A DNA stretch of 37,592 nucleotides, taken from the IMG/VR virus record IMGVR_UViG_3300042449_001113, positions 1-37,592 of that record. One strand, 5' to 3'. The notes under the pieces were generated by a model that worked only from the letters and a program-made list of their open reading frames with translations, was not told where the DNA came from and made no database searches. The translations under genes were made by a program, and so were the position numbers. Within the stretch, counting starts at the first letter, position 1; each line of letters begins with the position of its first letter. Source of the stretch: a virus. Shown piece after piece: positions 8,844 through 16,085 of the stretch.

Positions 8844-9185
8844 TCAGGGCAGCGGCTGCAGCGGGTCGGTCTCGCCGTCGAGCAGGAGCTGACCCCGCCG
8901 GCAGATGGCGGTGATGCCCATCAGCATCTGCTGCACAGTCGTCGAGCCCGGGATCTGCGCGCCCGTGGCCGGGTTGACGTACCCGACCGGCTGCGTCGGC
9001 GCAGGCAACGGCAGCATCCGCACCTCGGGCCGGCCGTCGAGCAGCCGCACGGCGCCGCCTGCATCGACGATGGCGGTGCGCTCCTCGTAGGTCACGGTCG
9101 ATGTGCCGTCCTCGTGGTGATCGATGACGATCCTGCAAACCCGCGGGTAAGGCAGCCCCGAGGTCGTGTTGTAATTGCGCGGCAT
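8844..9185 (-). CDS. Hypothetical phage protein
   Basis: 113 aa, starting at ATG 9185 behind a clear AGGAGA site; an in-frame ATG at 9218 has no such site. The sequence has a beta-rich first half (RIVIDHHEDGTSTVTYEERT) and a Pro-rich middle. There is no known family I can assign. It is tightly packed before the peptidase-like gene. Confidence 0.6.
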   Translation of the reverse strand: MPRNYNTTSGLPYPRVCRIVIDHHEDGTSTVTYEERTAIVDAGGAVRLLDGRPEVRMLPLPAPTQPVGYVNPATGAQIPGSTTVQQMLMGITAICRRGQLLLDGETDPLQPLP

Positions 9186-9253
9186 GGTGTTCTCCTGGTT
9201 CAATGGGCGGTGAAGCACCGGAAACTGGCTCTTATGGTTCCGGCGCGATGTCC

Positions 9254-11395
9254 TTACACGGTCCGAGACAGCATGACCTTGACTTGGCCTGCGGCCACCG
9301 CCGTGGCGTCGGTGTCTGCCACGCCGCCGGTAATGGCGATGCCCAAGCCCAATGCAAAGCGGTAACCGTTGAAGCCTGGCGTGATCTCGACCGCCCCAGG
9401 AACGCCGGCCACTGCTGCAGGAACGGTGATAACCATTGCAGGAACATCGGACGCGAGAACCGGCGCGGTCGCTTTGTTGTACAGCTTCACAAATGCCGGA
9501 GTTGCGCCGATGTTTGTGGCGTAGAAAGCCTGCAGGCCACTGGAGCCCGTCAAAATCAAGGCGATGTTGGTAGATGCGAGACTGTTCAGGATGTAGGGCG
9601 TGGCCGGGGCAAGCGGCGTACCGGCGCTGGTGACAGCGGAGACGGTCGAAACGGTCGTGACGCCAGTGACGGAGGCAATCGTGCCCCCTTGCGGGACAAC
9701 AGGAACCGCGCCGGCCATGTCGCCGGCCGGGCGAGACAGCAGCTCAACACGCTCGCGCTGGAACTCGAACACCCGCACGAACGACACCCGAATGTCGGTG
9801 CGCTTGATGATCGCGCCGCCGCAGTTGGTGCTGGCGAAGTCCGCCGGAAGGGTGCGCTGACCCGGGAACGGCAAAACCAACGTCAGGAAAGTCGTGGCCT
9901 GGTTGGCGATCTTCCACGGGCCATCCATGCCGAGCGAAGTGCCTGTCAGGTCTGCCCGCATGCCGACCACGTTAACGAGGTCGCCGATAGAGCCAGCGGC
10001 CCATGTCGTGTTTCCGGTGATGACGAGTTGCCGCGTGCCGTCTGCCAGCGTGGACAAAACCGCAGACTGCGCAACCACCGCGCTGGCGCCCAGCGCAGAC
10101 ATCAGGTTACCACCCTGCACCTTGGCGACGTATCCGCCATAGCTGGTTGAGATAACGGCCGTACCGATGACAATCGTGAACGACGTAGCATCAATGACAG
10201 ACGCAACGCCCGTAGCTACCAGAAGGTTGGCGAAGTTGGTCTGATCGCGGATGCCGTAGACGACAACCGGATCACCAACAATAAACCCGTGCGGAACGTC
10301 GGTTGTAATCGTCGCGGTGGCGCTGGGGGTGGCTTTAACCGCTGAAACGATCTGCGCGGCAGGGACAGTCAGTGCCTTGTTGTTCGTGGCCCGAAAGCGC
10401 AGGCGGTAGTCATTAAGCGGGTCCGGGCAGACCTGCACGCGCAGCAACCGGTTGATCGACTGCGCAACAGTGTCGATGACTGTATCGGAACACTGGACGC
10501 GATCCGACTGGATGTTGTAGCGGTACTCCGTCGAAGGGGAGAAGCTGTACGTGTACGGCGTGTTGGGGGCAATTTGAGTCGAGGCCGTCGTCGCAATCGT
10601 GACGGAGTGGTTTCCCGCGACGGTTCCCGACGGAAGCACGTCGCCAGATTCGCTGCGGACGTAAAACGACGAGTTCGTAACGGTCGGGTTCTCGAAGATT
10701 TGCGAAACGCCGTTTTGCGCGCGGCCAAGTCGCTCTCGGAAATAGACAAACCCCTTCTCGCCGGATGGGTTCGCAATCGTCTGCGATGCGATAGTGCCAC
10801 CAGGCCCCGCAGTTACTGTGAACTGGGTCGGCGACGTAACAGTGGCGACAACCAAAGACGGATAGTTCGCTAACTCGTTTGCGCACCCAAAGATGCCGAT
10901 AGATCGGCCAGCGTACAGGCCGTGCGGTGCAACGGTGTCAACCGTCAACACCGACAGCGCTTGAGTGATCGACGCGATGGCAATGTCGGGCACATCGGGA
11001 AGCGACGGCAGCGTATCGACAAACTCGACCGCCATCTCCTGGCCGAGCGTGCGCTGTGACATCGACAGGCCGATCGACGCCTCAATCGGCATCTTGACGG
11101 TGTCAAGCGACGTGACGACCGTCTCTGTTCCGGCCTGCAGCGGGTCTTTGCTGATGACGAGGTACGAAGCGGCTGCTGCGTTGCCGTCCACGAACACCAG
11201 GTCGCCGCTGCCGCGCGACTCGACCCAGCGGCCACCGTTCACGGGGTCATAGGTCTCGAACGCATCGCGTAACGTGGCGACGTTGCCGGCGCCCATGAGC
11301 GTCATGGAAACGCCGTCATAGCTGTACGGCCCGCGGCCGGTCGTGCGGTCATACCAGCCGGCGCCGGTGAATTCAAACCCTTGCGGAATCGTCAT
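9254..11395 (-). CDS. Large repeat-containing virion protein
   Basis: 713 aa, the third largest protein here and unusual for the neck region. It contains at least two related segments of about 45 residues (about 155-200 and 360-410), each with a PHG...G.....G pattern, then LVVATV or LLVATG, then a T.FT.V end, and a probable third divergent copy. Such repeats occur in phage adhesin-like or decoration proteins. Base composition looks lower in GC than its neighbours, suggesting later acquisition. It has an AGGA site before the ATG. It could be a head- or neck-attached fibre; a strong call is not possible. Confidence 0.7.
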   Translation of the reverse strand: MTIPQGFEFTGAGWYDRTTGRGPYSYDGVSMTLMGAGNVATLRDAFETYDPVNGGRWVESRGSGDLVFVDGNAAAASYLVISKDPLQAGTETVVTSLDTVKMPIEASIGLSMSQRTLGQEMAVEFVDTLPSLPDVPDIAIASITQALSVLTVDTVAPHGLYAGRSIGIFGCANELANYPSLVVATVTSPTQFTVTAGPGGTIASQTIANPSGEKGFVYFRERLGRAQNGVSQIFENPTVTNSSFYVRSESGDVLPSGTVAGNHSVTIATTASTQIAPNTPYTYSFSPSTEYRYNIQSDRVQCSDTVIDTVAQSINRLLRVQVCPDPLNDYRLRFRATNNKALTVPAAQIVSAVKATPSATATITTDVPHGFIVGDPVVVYGIRDQTNFANLLVATGVASVIDATSFTIVIGTAVISTSYGGYVAKVQGGNLMSALGASAVVAQSAVLSTLADGTRQLVITGNTTWAAGSIGDLVNVVGMRADLTGTSLGMDGPWKIANQATTFLTLVLPFPGQRTLPADFASTNCGGAIIKRTDIRVSFVRVFEFQRERVELLSRPAGDMAGAVPVVPQGGTIASVTGVTTVSTVSAVTSAGTPLAPATPYILNSLASTNIALILTGSSGLQAFYATNIGATPAFVKLYNKATAPVLASDVPAMVITVPAAVAGVPGAVEITPGFNGYRFALGLGIAITGGVADTDATAVAAGQVKVMLSRTV

Positions 11396-11477
11396 GGTCG
11401 GGTGTCCTGTTTGGTGATGTCTGGCAGGGTCAGCCGCGGCGCCTGGTGCTGGTGTGCGCTGTCACGCGGGCGGCGCC

Positions 11478-11843
11478 CTAGACCACGAGGAGAAGCGTCG
11501 AATTGGCCGGGTCGGCCCCGACAAGCGCGGCCGTGATGCCGGCTGTGTCCAGGCCGGACAGGCTGCGCCGCAGTGCCGTGATGGCGTTGTCGGCGTTCTT
11601 AAAGCTGCGCGAGGCCCCCGATGGGGCGCCCTGCGACTGGATGCGGCGCGCGCTGTCGGCGCCGGCAACGATGGCCACGGCCATGGCCTGAATGCGCACG
11701 ATGGTCGCGGCGCTGTAGCCCGCGGTCACCATGGCCGGCTCAAGCGCGGCCACGTCGTCGACTGCGGCGTGAACGACGAAGCTCGGCACCGTGATGCCGA
11801 GGGCTTCGTCGAGGTAGGCCGTCGCCTGCGCGAGCGTGAGCAT
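11478..11843 (-). CDS. Head-tail connector protein (DUF7370-like)
   Basis: 121 aa with the helical pattern of small adaptor proteins: an ATAYLDEALGITVPSF start, a middle VRIQAMAVAIVAGADSARRI helix and the motif APSGASRSFKN. That motif is familiar from the DUF7370 phage connector family (name from memory). It follows the capsid genes, the usual position of the first adaptor on the portal. Confidence 0.7.
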   Translation of the reverse strand: MLTLAQATAYLDEALGITVPSFVVHAAVDDVAALEPAMVTAGYSAATIVRIQAMAVAIVAGADSARRIQSQGAPSGASRSFKNADNAITALRRSLSGLDTAGITAALVGADPANSTLLLVV

Positions 11844-11867
11844 GGCGGGCGACGGCGGTGCGCGGGC

Positions 11868-12128
11868 TCAGCCGGCGGCGGCCTTGGCCTTCTTGCCGGC
11901 GGGGTTCACCACGGGCTCACCCTCGGGCGCCTTGACGGACTCGACGGTTAGCTCAGCCGGGGCGACTGCGACCGGCCACGACGACACCGCCTCGGCATCG
12001 TCGGCAGCCGGCGTGCACTTGCCCGCAGCCCAGGCCGGGATGGCGTCCAGGCCCGGGAAGTCGACCACGTGGCCCGGCACCGTGCCAGCGGGCCACGGCG
12101 CTTTTAGGTGGGTGACGGTGACCTTCAC
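11868..12128 (-). CDS. Small capsid-adjacent protein
   Basis: 86 aa, starting at a GTG 2 nt after the capsid stop and so probably translated by coupling. It reads KVTVTHLKAPWPAG then Pro/Ala-rich sequence with a Lys-rich end. Similar short acidic/Pro-rich proteins often lie between capsid and adaptor genes in phages, function unknown. Confidence 0.6.
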   Translation of the reverse strand: MKVTVTHLKAPWPAGTVPGHVVDFPGLDAIPAWAAGKCTPAADDAEAVSSWPVAVAPAELTVESVKAPEGEPVVNPAGKKAKAAAG

Positions 12129-12130
12129 GA

Positions 12131-13138
12131 TCAGCTGGCCGTCAGGTGCGCGAACGGGGCGCGGCCGTCGAAGTCCGTGCGGAACTGCGGCGCCACGACG
12201 GCCATCACGTCGAAGACGTAGTCGTCCTCGGGGTTCTGGCGCACCTTCGGGCGGGTCGTCATCGGCATGGCCGACAGGATCGAGCCCCAATTGCCATCGG
12301 CCAGGCCGGCGATGCCGAGGATGTTGTCGGCAGGCACGCGACCGCAGGGGATGATGTCGGCGATCTGCTCGATCTCGCGCAGGCGGGCCAGGATGGTCTT
12401 CGGGTAGCCCGCGGCGAACTCGTTGATCGAGGCGTACACCCAATCGCTGTAGTTCAGGAACACGGTGATGCGGCCGAAGGCGTTGTCGCCCACGCACGCG
12501 TCGACCAGCTGGCGGAAGGCCGTCAGCCAGTTGGCACCGGTGGCCGTGCTGTTCAGGTCGAAGCCGTGGGTCGCGGTGTTGCGCTGCGGGTGGTTGCGCA
12601 GGCCGAAGACCTGCGAGCCGCCGACAACGGTGCTGGCGTCGCCGTTCAGCACCATGTCTTCAAGCTTCTCGGCCACCTTGCGCTGGTGGTTGGCGATGGT
12701 CTCGACATCGAGGCCGACGCCGCCCTTGCGCACGACGGCCATCTGGCGCCAGCCCATGCGGGCCGCCGACGAGATGACCGGCACGGGGGTGCCGACGTAC
12801 TTCACCTGCGCTTGGTCAGCAATCTGGCCGTTGCGGCCGTCCATGGAGACGGTGACCGCGCCGCTGTCGCTGATCTGCGGGAAGTAGCTGATCAGGTCGC
12901 CGACGCCCATCGGCGTGGTGTTCGCGCGGGCCAGCGTGTTGAAGACGGCCAGCACGTCGCGCTGGATCTGCACGGCCCTGGTGTCGATGCGGCGCCAGGC
13001 GTCGATGTCGACGCCCGAGGCGTTGCCAGCGAACTGCATGTCGGCGACGTGGTTCGCGGCCATGGCCACCTGGCGCTGGTTGAAACCGGCGCGCGCCGCG
13101 TTGATGGCGGCGATCTGTTCTTCGGTGTAGCGAAGCAT
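12131..13138 (-). CDS. Major capsid protein (HK97-fold, DUF6260-like)
   Basis: 335 aa. The sequence pattern (YTEEQIAAINAARAGFNQRQ, later VYASINEFAAGYPKTIL and PEDDYVFDVMAVV) fits the HK97-fold capsid group related to encapsulin-like and DUF6260 proteins. It follows the protease-scaffold and decoration-like genes, the canonical order. A GGGAGA site precedes the ATG. No long N-terminal delta domain is evident, consistent with a separate scaffold being supplied by the protease gene. Confidence 0.85.
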   Translation of the reverse strand: MLRYTEEQIAAINAARAGFNQRQVAMAANHVADMQFAGNASGVDIDAWRRIDTRAVQIQRDVLAVFNTLARANTTPMGVGDLISYFPQISDSGAVTVSMDGRNGQIADQAQVKYVGTPVPVISSAARMGWRQMAVVRKGGVGLDVETIANHQRKVAEKLEDMVLNGDASTVVGGSQVFGLRNHPQRNTATHGFDLNSTATGANWLTAFRQLVDACVGDNAFGRITVFLNYSDWVYASINEFAAGYPKTILARLREIEQIADIIPCGRVPADNILGIAGLADGNWGSILSAMPMTTRPKVRQNPEDDYVFDVMAVVAPQFRTDFDGRAPFAHLTAS

Positions 13139-13152
13139 GGTCTGTTCTCCCG

Positions 13153-13605
13153 TCAGGCCTTGGCGTAGTAAATGGCGATCTCGACCTCGATCAGGTCGCC
13201 GGCAGCGCGTGCGCCGGCCTCCCGGGCGAAGGCGATCACACGGTTGGTCGACGCGGCGGCCACAGCCCGGCCGGCGGCGCCCACGGTCAGCTCCTGACCG
13301 TAGGTGTAGGTCGCGGCGGCCACGGCCACCAAGTAGCGCTGACCCGGCTCCAGGATGTAGGCGACGCCCGTGTCGCCCGAGGCATACGCGGTCTTCAGCG
13401 GGTCGGTCGCGTCGAGCTGGGCCGTGCTGTAGAAGTCACGGTCGGCCAGCAGGCGCAGGAACGTCGTGCCCGGCGCGGTGGCTTGCGCAAACTGCGTCGC
13501 GCTCTCGGTGACGAACGTGCACGGCAGCAGCGCAGCCGCGCAGACGCGGGCGTCGGTCGTGACGGGCTGGCGGCCGTTCGGGCCTTTGTAGACGGTGCGG
13601 CTCAT
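13153..13605 (-). CDS. Head decoration-like protein
   Basis: 150 aa, between the protease-scaffold gene and the capsid gene. Its Ala/Thr-rich beta pattern (LTVGAAGRAVAAASTNRVIAF region) resembles DUF2190/head-stabilising proteins that bind the capsid surface. It is preceded by AGGAGA. The assignment rests on position plus composition. Confidence 0.65.
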   Translation of the reverse strand: MSRTVYKGPNGRQPVTTDARVCAAALLPCTFVTESATQFAQATAPGTTFLRLLADRDFYSTAQLDATDPLKTAYASGDTGVAYILEPGQRYLVAVAAATYTYGQELTVGAAGRAVAAASTNRVIAFAREAGARAAGDLIEVEIAIYYAKA

Positions 13606-13627
13606 GAGCGCTTCTCCTTCGTTCGGT

Positions 13628-14047
13628 TCAGCGCTTGCCGGCGCCGTCGGCGGCGTCGATCAGCGCGTTGAAGTCATAGCTGGCGAACTCGGCGCCGGCC
13701 GTGGTGGTCGCGGCGGCACTGCCCGGCAGCACCGGCGCAGCGGTCGTGCCGTTGGCCTTCAGCTCCTTGCAGCGCTTCAGGCCCATGGCCTTGAAGTCGT
13801 CGGCGGTCAGGCCCTTGGCATTGGCGGCCAGCTCGGCGGCCAGCGTTGCCAGTTCGGCGGTTTCGGCCTGCTGCGCGTTGGCTTGCAGGGTCTGCAGCTG
13901 CGCGTTCGCGGCGGCCAGTTGCGCCTTCATCGGCGCCTCGGCGGAGGTGCGAACGTGCGCGTTGTAAGCGTCGACGAGCGCCTGATCGGTCAGCCCTTCG
14001 GTCGAGATGCCCGCGGCTCGCAGGGCGTTGACGATCATGTCCTTCAT
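13628..14047 (-). CDS. Possible internal scaffold product (nested start)
   Basis: In-frame ATG at 14047 inside the protease gene, with AGAGGGA placed 4 nt upstream, would yield 139 aa covering only the coiled-coil scaffold and C-terminal tail. Nested scaffold genes inside prohead proteases are established in lambda (C/Nu3). Here it is a prediction from the start signals only. Confidence 0.45.
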   Translation of the reverse strand: MKDMIVNALRAAGISTEGLTDQALVDAYNAHVRTSAEAPMKAQLAAANAQLQTLQANAQQAETAELATLAAELAANAKGLTADDFKAMGLKRCKELKANGTTAAPVLPGSAAATTTAGAEFASYDFNALIDAADGAGKR

Positions 14048-14971
14048 TGAATCCCTCTGCAGGTTGTTGACGGGCTCGTACTCGCGCTTCTCGCGCACCT
14101 CTTGAGCAGTCCCAGAAAATGCTACGGACGACCCATCCGAAGCCACGGTGTAGTCCTGGCGGTACATGCGGCCGTCACGGTCGGACCAGACGGCGTAGCG
14201 GGCGAAGACCTCGCGCACCCAGCCGCCTTCGGGAAGGGCCTTGTAGAGGCCCTCGCGGATCTGATCGAGGCTGAGTTCGTCCTCGTTGCCGAGCAGCTTG
14301 CGCAGCAGGCTCTCAGCCCATCCGGCGAAGCCCTCGCAGCGGCGGTCCAACGCTTCGTTGACGGTGACGGCTTCGACTTGTTCAGCCTCGCCGGCCGCGT
14401 TCAGGAACATGCCGACGCCCTGCTCTGGCGTGCCGGCGCCGCTCTCGTTCAGCAGGAAGGCCGAGTGGTCATAGACGATCTCGGTGGCGATGCGCTGGTA
14501 CTTCTTGCCCAGGCTCTCGCCGTTCGCGGTGATGGCCTTGCAGAAGAGGCCGGTGCTCACGTGGATCGGCTCGGCGTTGCTGCCGTTCATGGCCGCGTCG
14601 AGCCGATCGACCAGCTTCGCGCCGTCGGGGTGCGCCTTGGCCTGGGCCTCGTTGACGACCACGTCGTACAGCGTCCGGCCGCCTTCGTGGCGGACGTTGG
14701 TGCACACGGCGCCGGCGTAGCTGGTCAGCAGGGCGTTCCCGCTCAGCGCGCTGATGTAGCGGCCTGCGTCGTCCTTCGGGTGGCCGGCGGGGGCGGGCTT
14801 GCCTTCGAGGGACGGGGCGCCGGCTGCGAGCTGGTCGGCCATGTAGGCCATCCCATTCATCACGATGCCGTCGACGGCGCCGCAGACGTTGGCGACCGTG
14901 TACCGGCCGCCGGACTTCGAGACCGCGCCGGCGTTGACGGCCGACAGGACATGGACACGGGTGTGCTTCAT
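13628..14971 (-). CDS. Prohead protease-scaffold fusion (DUF2213-like)
   Basis: 447 aa. Residues 1-200 match the DUF2213 type of phage prohead protease: KSGGRYTVANVCGAVDGIV, a GHPKDDAGRYISA segment, then NAEPIHVSTGLF. The C-terminal 140 residues are Ala/Gln-rich coiled coil (AQLAAANAQLQTLQANAQQ) typical of scaffolding domains. An in-frame ATG at 14047 behind an AGAGGGA site could make the scaffold alone, like lambda Nu3. The main start has no Shine-Dalgarno; a GTTCCTAGCATCG motif lies 8 nt before it. Confidence 0.85.
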   Translation of the reverse strand: MKHTRVHVLSAVNAGAVSKSGGRYTVANVCGAVDGIVMNGMAYMADQLAAGAPSLEGKPAPAGHPKDDAGRYISALSGNALLTSYAGAVCTNVRHEGGRTLYDVVVNEAQAKAHPDGAKLVDRLDAAMNGSNAEPIHVSTGLFCKAITANGESLGKKYQRIATEIVYDHSAFLLNESGAGTPEQGVGMFLNAAGEAEQVEAVTVNEALDRRCEGFAGWAESLLRKLLGNEDELSLDQIREGLYKALPEGGWVREVFARYAVWSDRDGRMYRQDYTVASDGSSVAFSGTAQEVREKREYEPVNNLQRDSMKDMIVNALRAAGISTEGLTDQALVDAYNAHVRTSAEAPMKAQLAAANAQLQTLQANAQQAETAELATLAAELAANAKGLTADDFKAMGLKRCKELKANGTTAAPVLPGSAAATTTAGAEFASYDFNALIDAADGAGKR

Positions 14972-14979
14972 GCGGCGCG

Positions 14980-14992
14980 ATGCTAGGAACGG
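14980..14992 (-). promoter_or_regulatory. GTTCCTAGCATCG motif before protease gene
   Basis: On the minus strand GTTCCTAGCAT ends 8 nt before the ATG at 14971, and no Shine-Dalgarno intervenes. TAGCAT resembles a -10 box, which would place transcription start at or beside the ATG (leaderless). The same motif precedes the portal gene and the gp10-like gene. No good -35 box at 17 nt was seen, so an activator may be needed. Confidence 0.5.
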
Positions 14993-15013
14993 CCGCCCAT
15001 AGCACTGCCAAGG

Positions 15014-15029
15014 GTGACAGGAGAGTCAC
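15014..15029. promoter_or_regulatory. GTGAC-N6-GTCAC inverted repeat
   Basis: A perfect 5-bp-arm inverted repeat centred about 50 bp upstream of the protease ATG and about 40 bp upstream of its TAGCAT motif. That is the spacing expected for an activator or repressor half-site pair. Only one copy was noticed. Confidence 0.35.
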
Positions 15030-15278
15030 GCCTCGCCCGGCACTGCATGCAGTCATGGAAGCATGCAGGCCCAGCGCACCCAGGAGGCTGCGATTCGTCG
15101 GCGGCGGGCAGGCTGAAGTCACCCCGTAACCCGTCGTCTTGCGCGGTCCCTCGCAAACAGGCCGCACGGCGCGCGGTCAGGGTGAGCCGACCGGCCGGTC
15201 TTTGCGCGGTGTGGCCCGATGCAGGGCCGTGCTCGCTTTCGCCACGCTCGCGCGCCCGCTGGCGGCCGGAAACGAACA

Positions 15279-15354
15279 AGCCCTCAAGGCCATGCAGTTT
15301 CCGCGTGTGGAGCCGCGTCCCGTTGCCGGGTAAGACTGCATGAGCTTGAGGGCT
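15279..15354. repeat. 20-bp imperfect inverted repeat
   Basis: Arms at 15279-15298 and 15335-15354 pair at 18 of 20 positions around a 36-nt loop. As RNA either strand would fold into a long stem. It could be a regulatory RNA structure or a recombination/binding site; neighbouring sequence gives no further clue. Confidence 0.6.
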
Positions 15355-15413
15355 CGGTGCGATTGTCTGCCACGGCTCCACCCGTTGGCAAGCGCCATGC
15401 TACGAACAGGCGG

Positions 15414-15446
15414 AAAAAGGCCCCGGAGCCTTGCGACGCCGGGGCC
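15414..15446 (-). terminator. Rho-independent terminator
   Basis: Reading the minus strand, an 8-bp GC stem (GGCCCCGG / CCGGGGCC at 15446-15419) is followed by five T residues (15418-15414). It lies about 75 nt beyond the stop of the lipoprotein gene. It would end transcription from the terminase-portal-MuF side before the capsid operon, so the capsid genes would need their own promoter. Confidence 0.8.
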
Positions 15447-15521
15447 GAGGTGCCCATGCAGCGGGCAGGAGACAACAACGATGAACCGGCCACCCCTAGC
15501 CGGCATGGGCGATGCTACGGA

Positions 15522-16031
15522 TCAGCGGTAGCTGCCCACCACGGACCAGCGCACGGTGACGCTGTAGGCCCCCAGGCACCGGAAGTTGCCGACGGTGCAG
15601 ACAGCGCGGGGGAAGGCCTCGACCGCTAGCGTGCCGAGTCCTGGGCCTTCAGCCGGCCGGCAGATGCGGAACGGGATCGACAGCGTAGCGCCGGCAAGCC
15701 CCGAGGCCACGAACCTGGCGCGGCTGCCGCTCTGCTGCAGCGGTAGCCCGGCGGTGCCGACCGCGATCTCGACCGTGGCGTCGTGGAGAAGCGCCTGCGA
15801 CCATGTGCCATCGATGCAGGCCTCGCCGCTGAAGGGGCGCGCGGGCGTGAAGCCGCCGGCCGCGATCATCTGCGGGGACCACTGCGTCCGGCCGGTCGGC
15901 TCTTCCGGGATGCCCGAGCTTGAGGCCGTGGCCTGCCAGATAAGTTCGGGCGGGGGTTCGTTGCCGCCGCCGCCGCAGGCAGACAGCATGGCCAGGGCGG
16001 CGGGGATGAGCAGGGCGCGGGGTGTTTTCAT
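15522..16031 (-). CDS. Phage-encoded lipoprotein (probable moron)
   Basis: 169 aa with an N-terminal signal (MKTPRALLIPAALAML) and a lipobox LSAC, Cys 19 being the predicted lipid anchor, followed by a Gly-run linker. The mature part has four more Cys residues. Virion proteins do not carry such signals, so this is probably an accessory gene affecting the infected cell surface, for example superinfection exclusion. It sits alone between MuF and the head operon, with a terminator after it. TACGGT 8 nt before the ATG and no ribosome binding site suggest its own leaderless promoter. Confidence 0.75.
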   Translation of the reverse strand: MKTPRALLIPAALAMLSACGGGGNEPPPELIWQATASSSGIPEEPTGRTQWSPQMIAAGGFTPARPFSGEACIDGTWSQALLHDATVEIAVGTAGLPLQQSGSRARFVASGLAGATLSIPFRICRPAEGPGLGTLAVEAFPRAVCTVGNFRCLGAYSVTVRWSVVGSYR

Positions 16032-16085
16032 GACGCGCGACCGTAGCGGAACCCGCCGGCCGAGGCAATCCCCACGGAGGGCGCC

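Larger units (their letters stand above)
14993..15521. other. Non-coding gap with structured elements
   Basis: About 530 bp without a convincing gene, rare in this compact genome. It contains a GTGAC-N6-GTCAC repeat (15014-15029), two close copies of GCATGCAG near 15047 and 15061, a 12-bp palindrome GACCGGCCGGTC (15189-15200), a 20-bp imperfect inverted repeat (15279-15354) and a minus-strand terminator (15414-15446). The open frames that cross it read through the terminator and inverted repeats and have no family signature. It separates the head lipoprotein gene from the capsid operon. Confidence 0.7.

Noticed and set aside
15177-15506. Minus-strand open frame in the non-coding gap
   Set aside because: It runs through the terminator and inverted repeats, and its composition is not protein-like. 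A TAGCAT box near its start was noted but is not enough.
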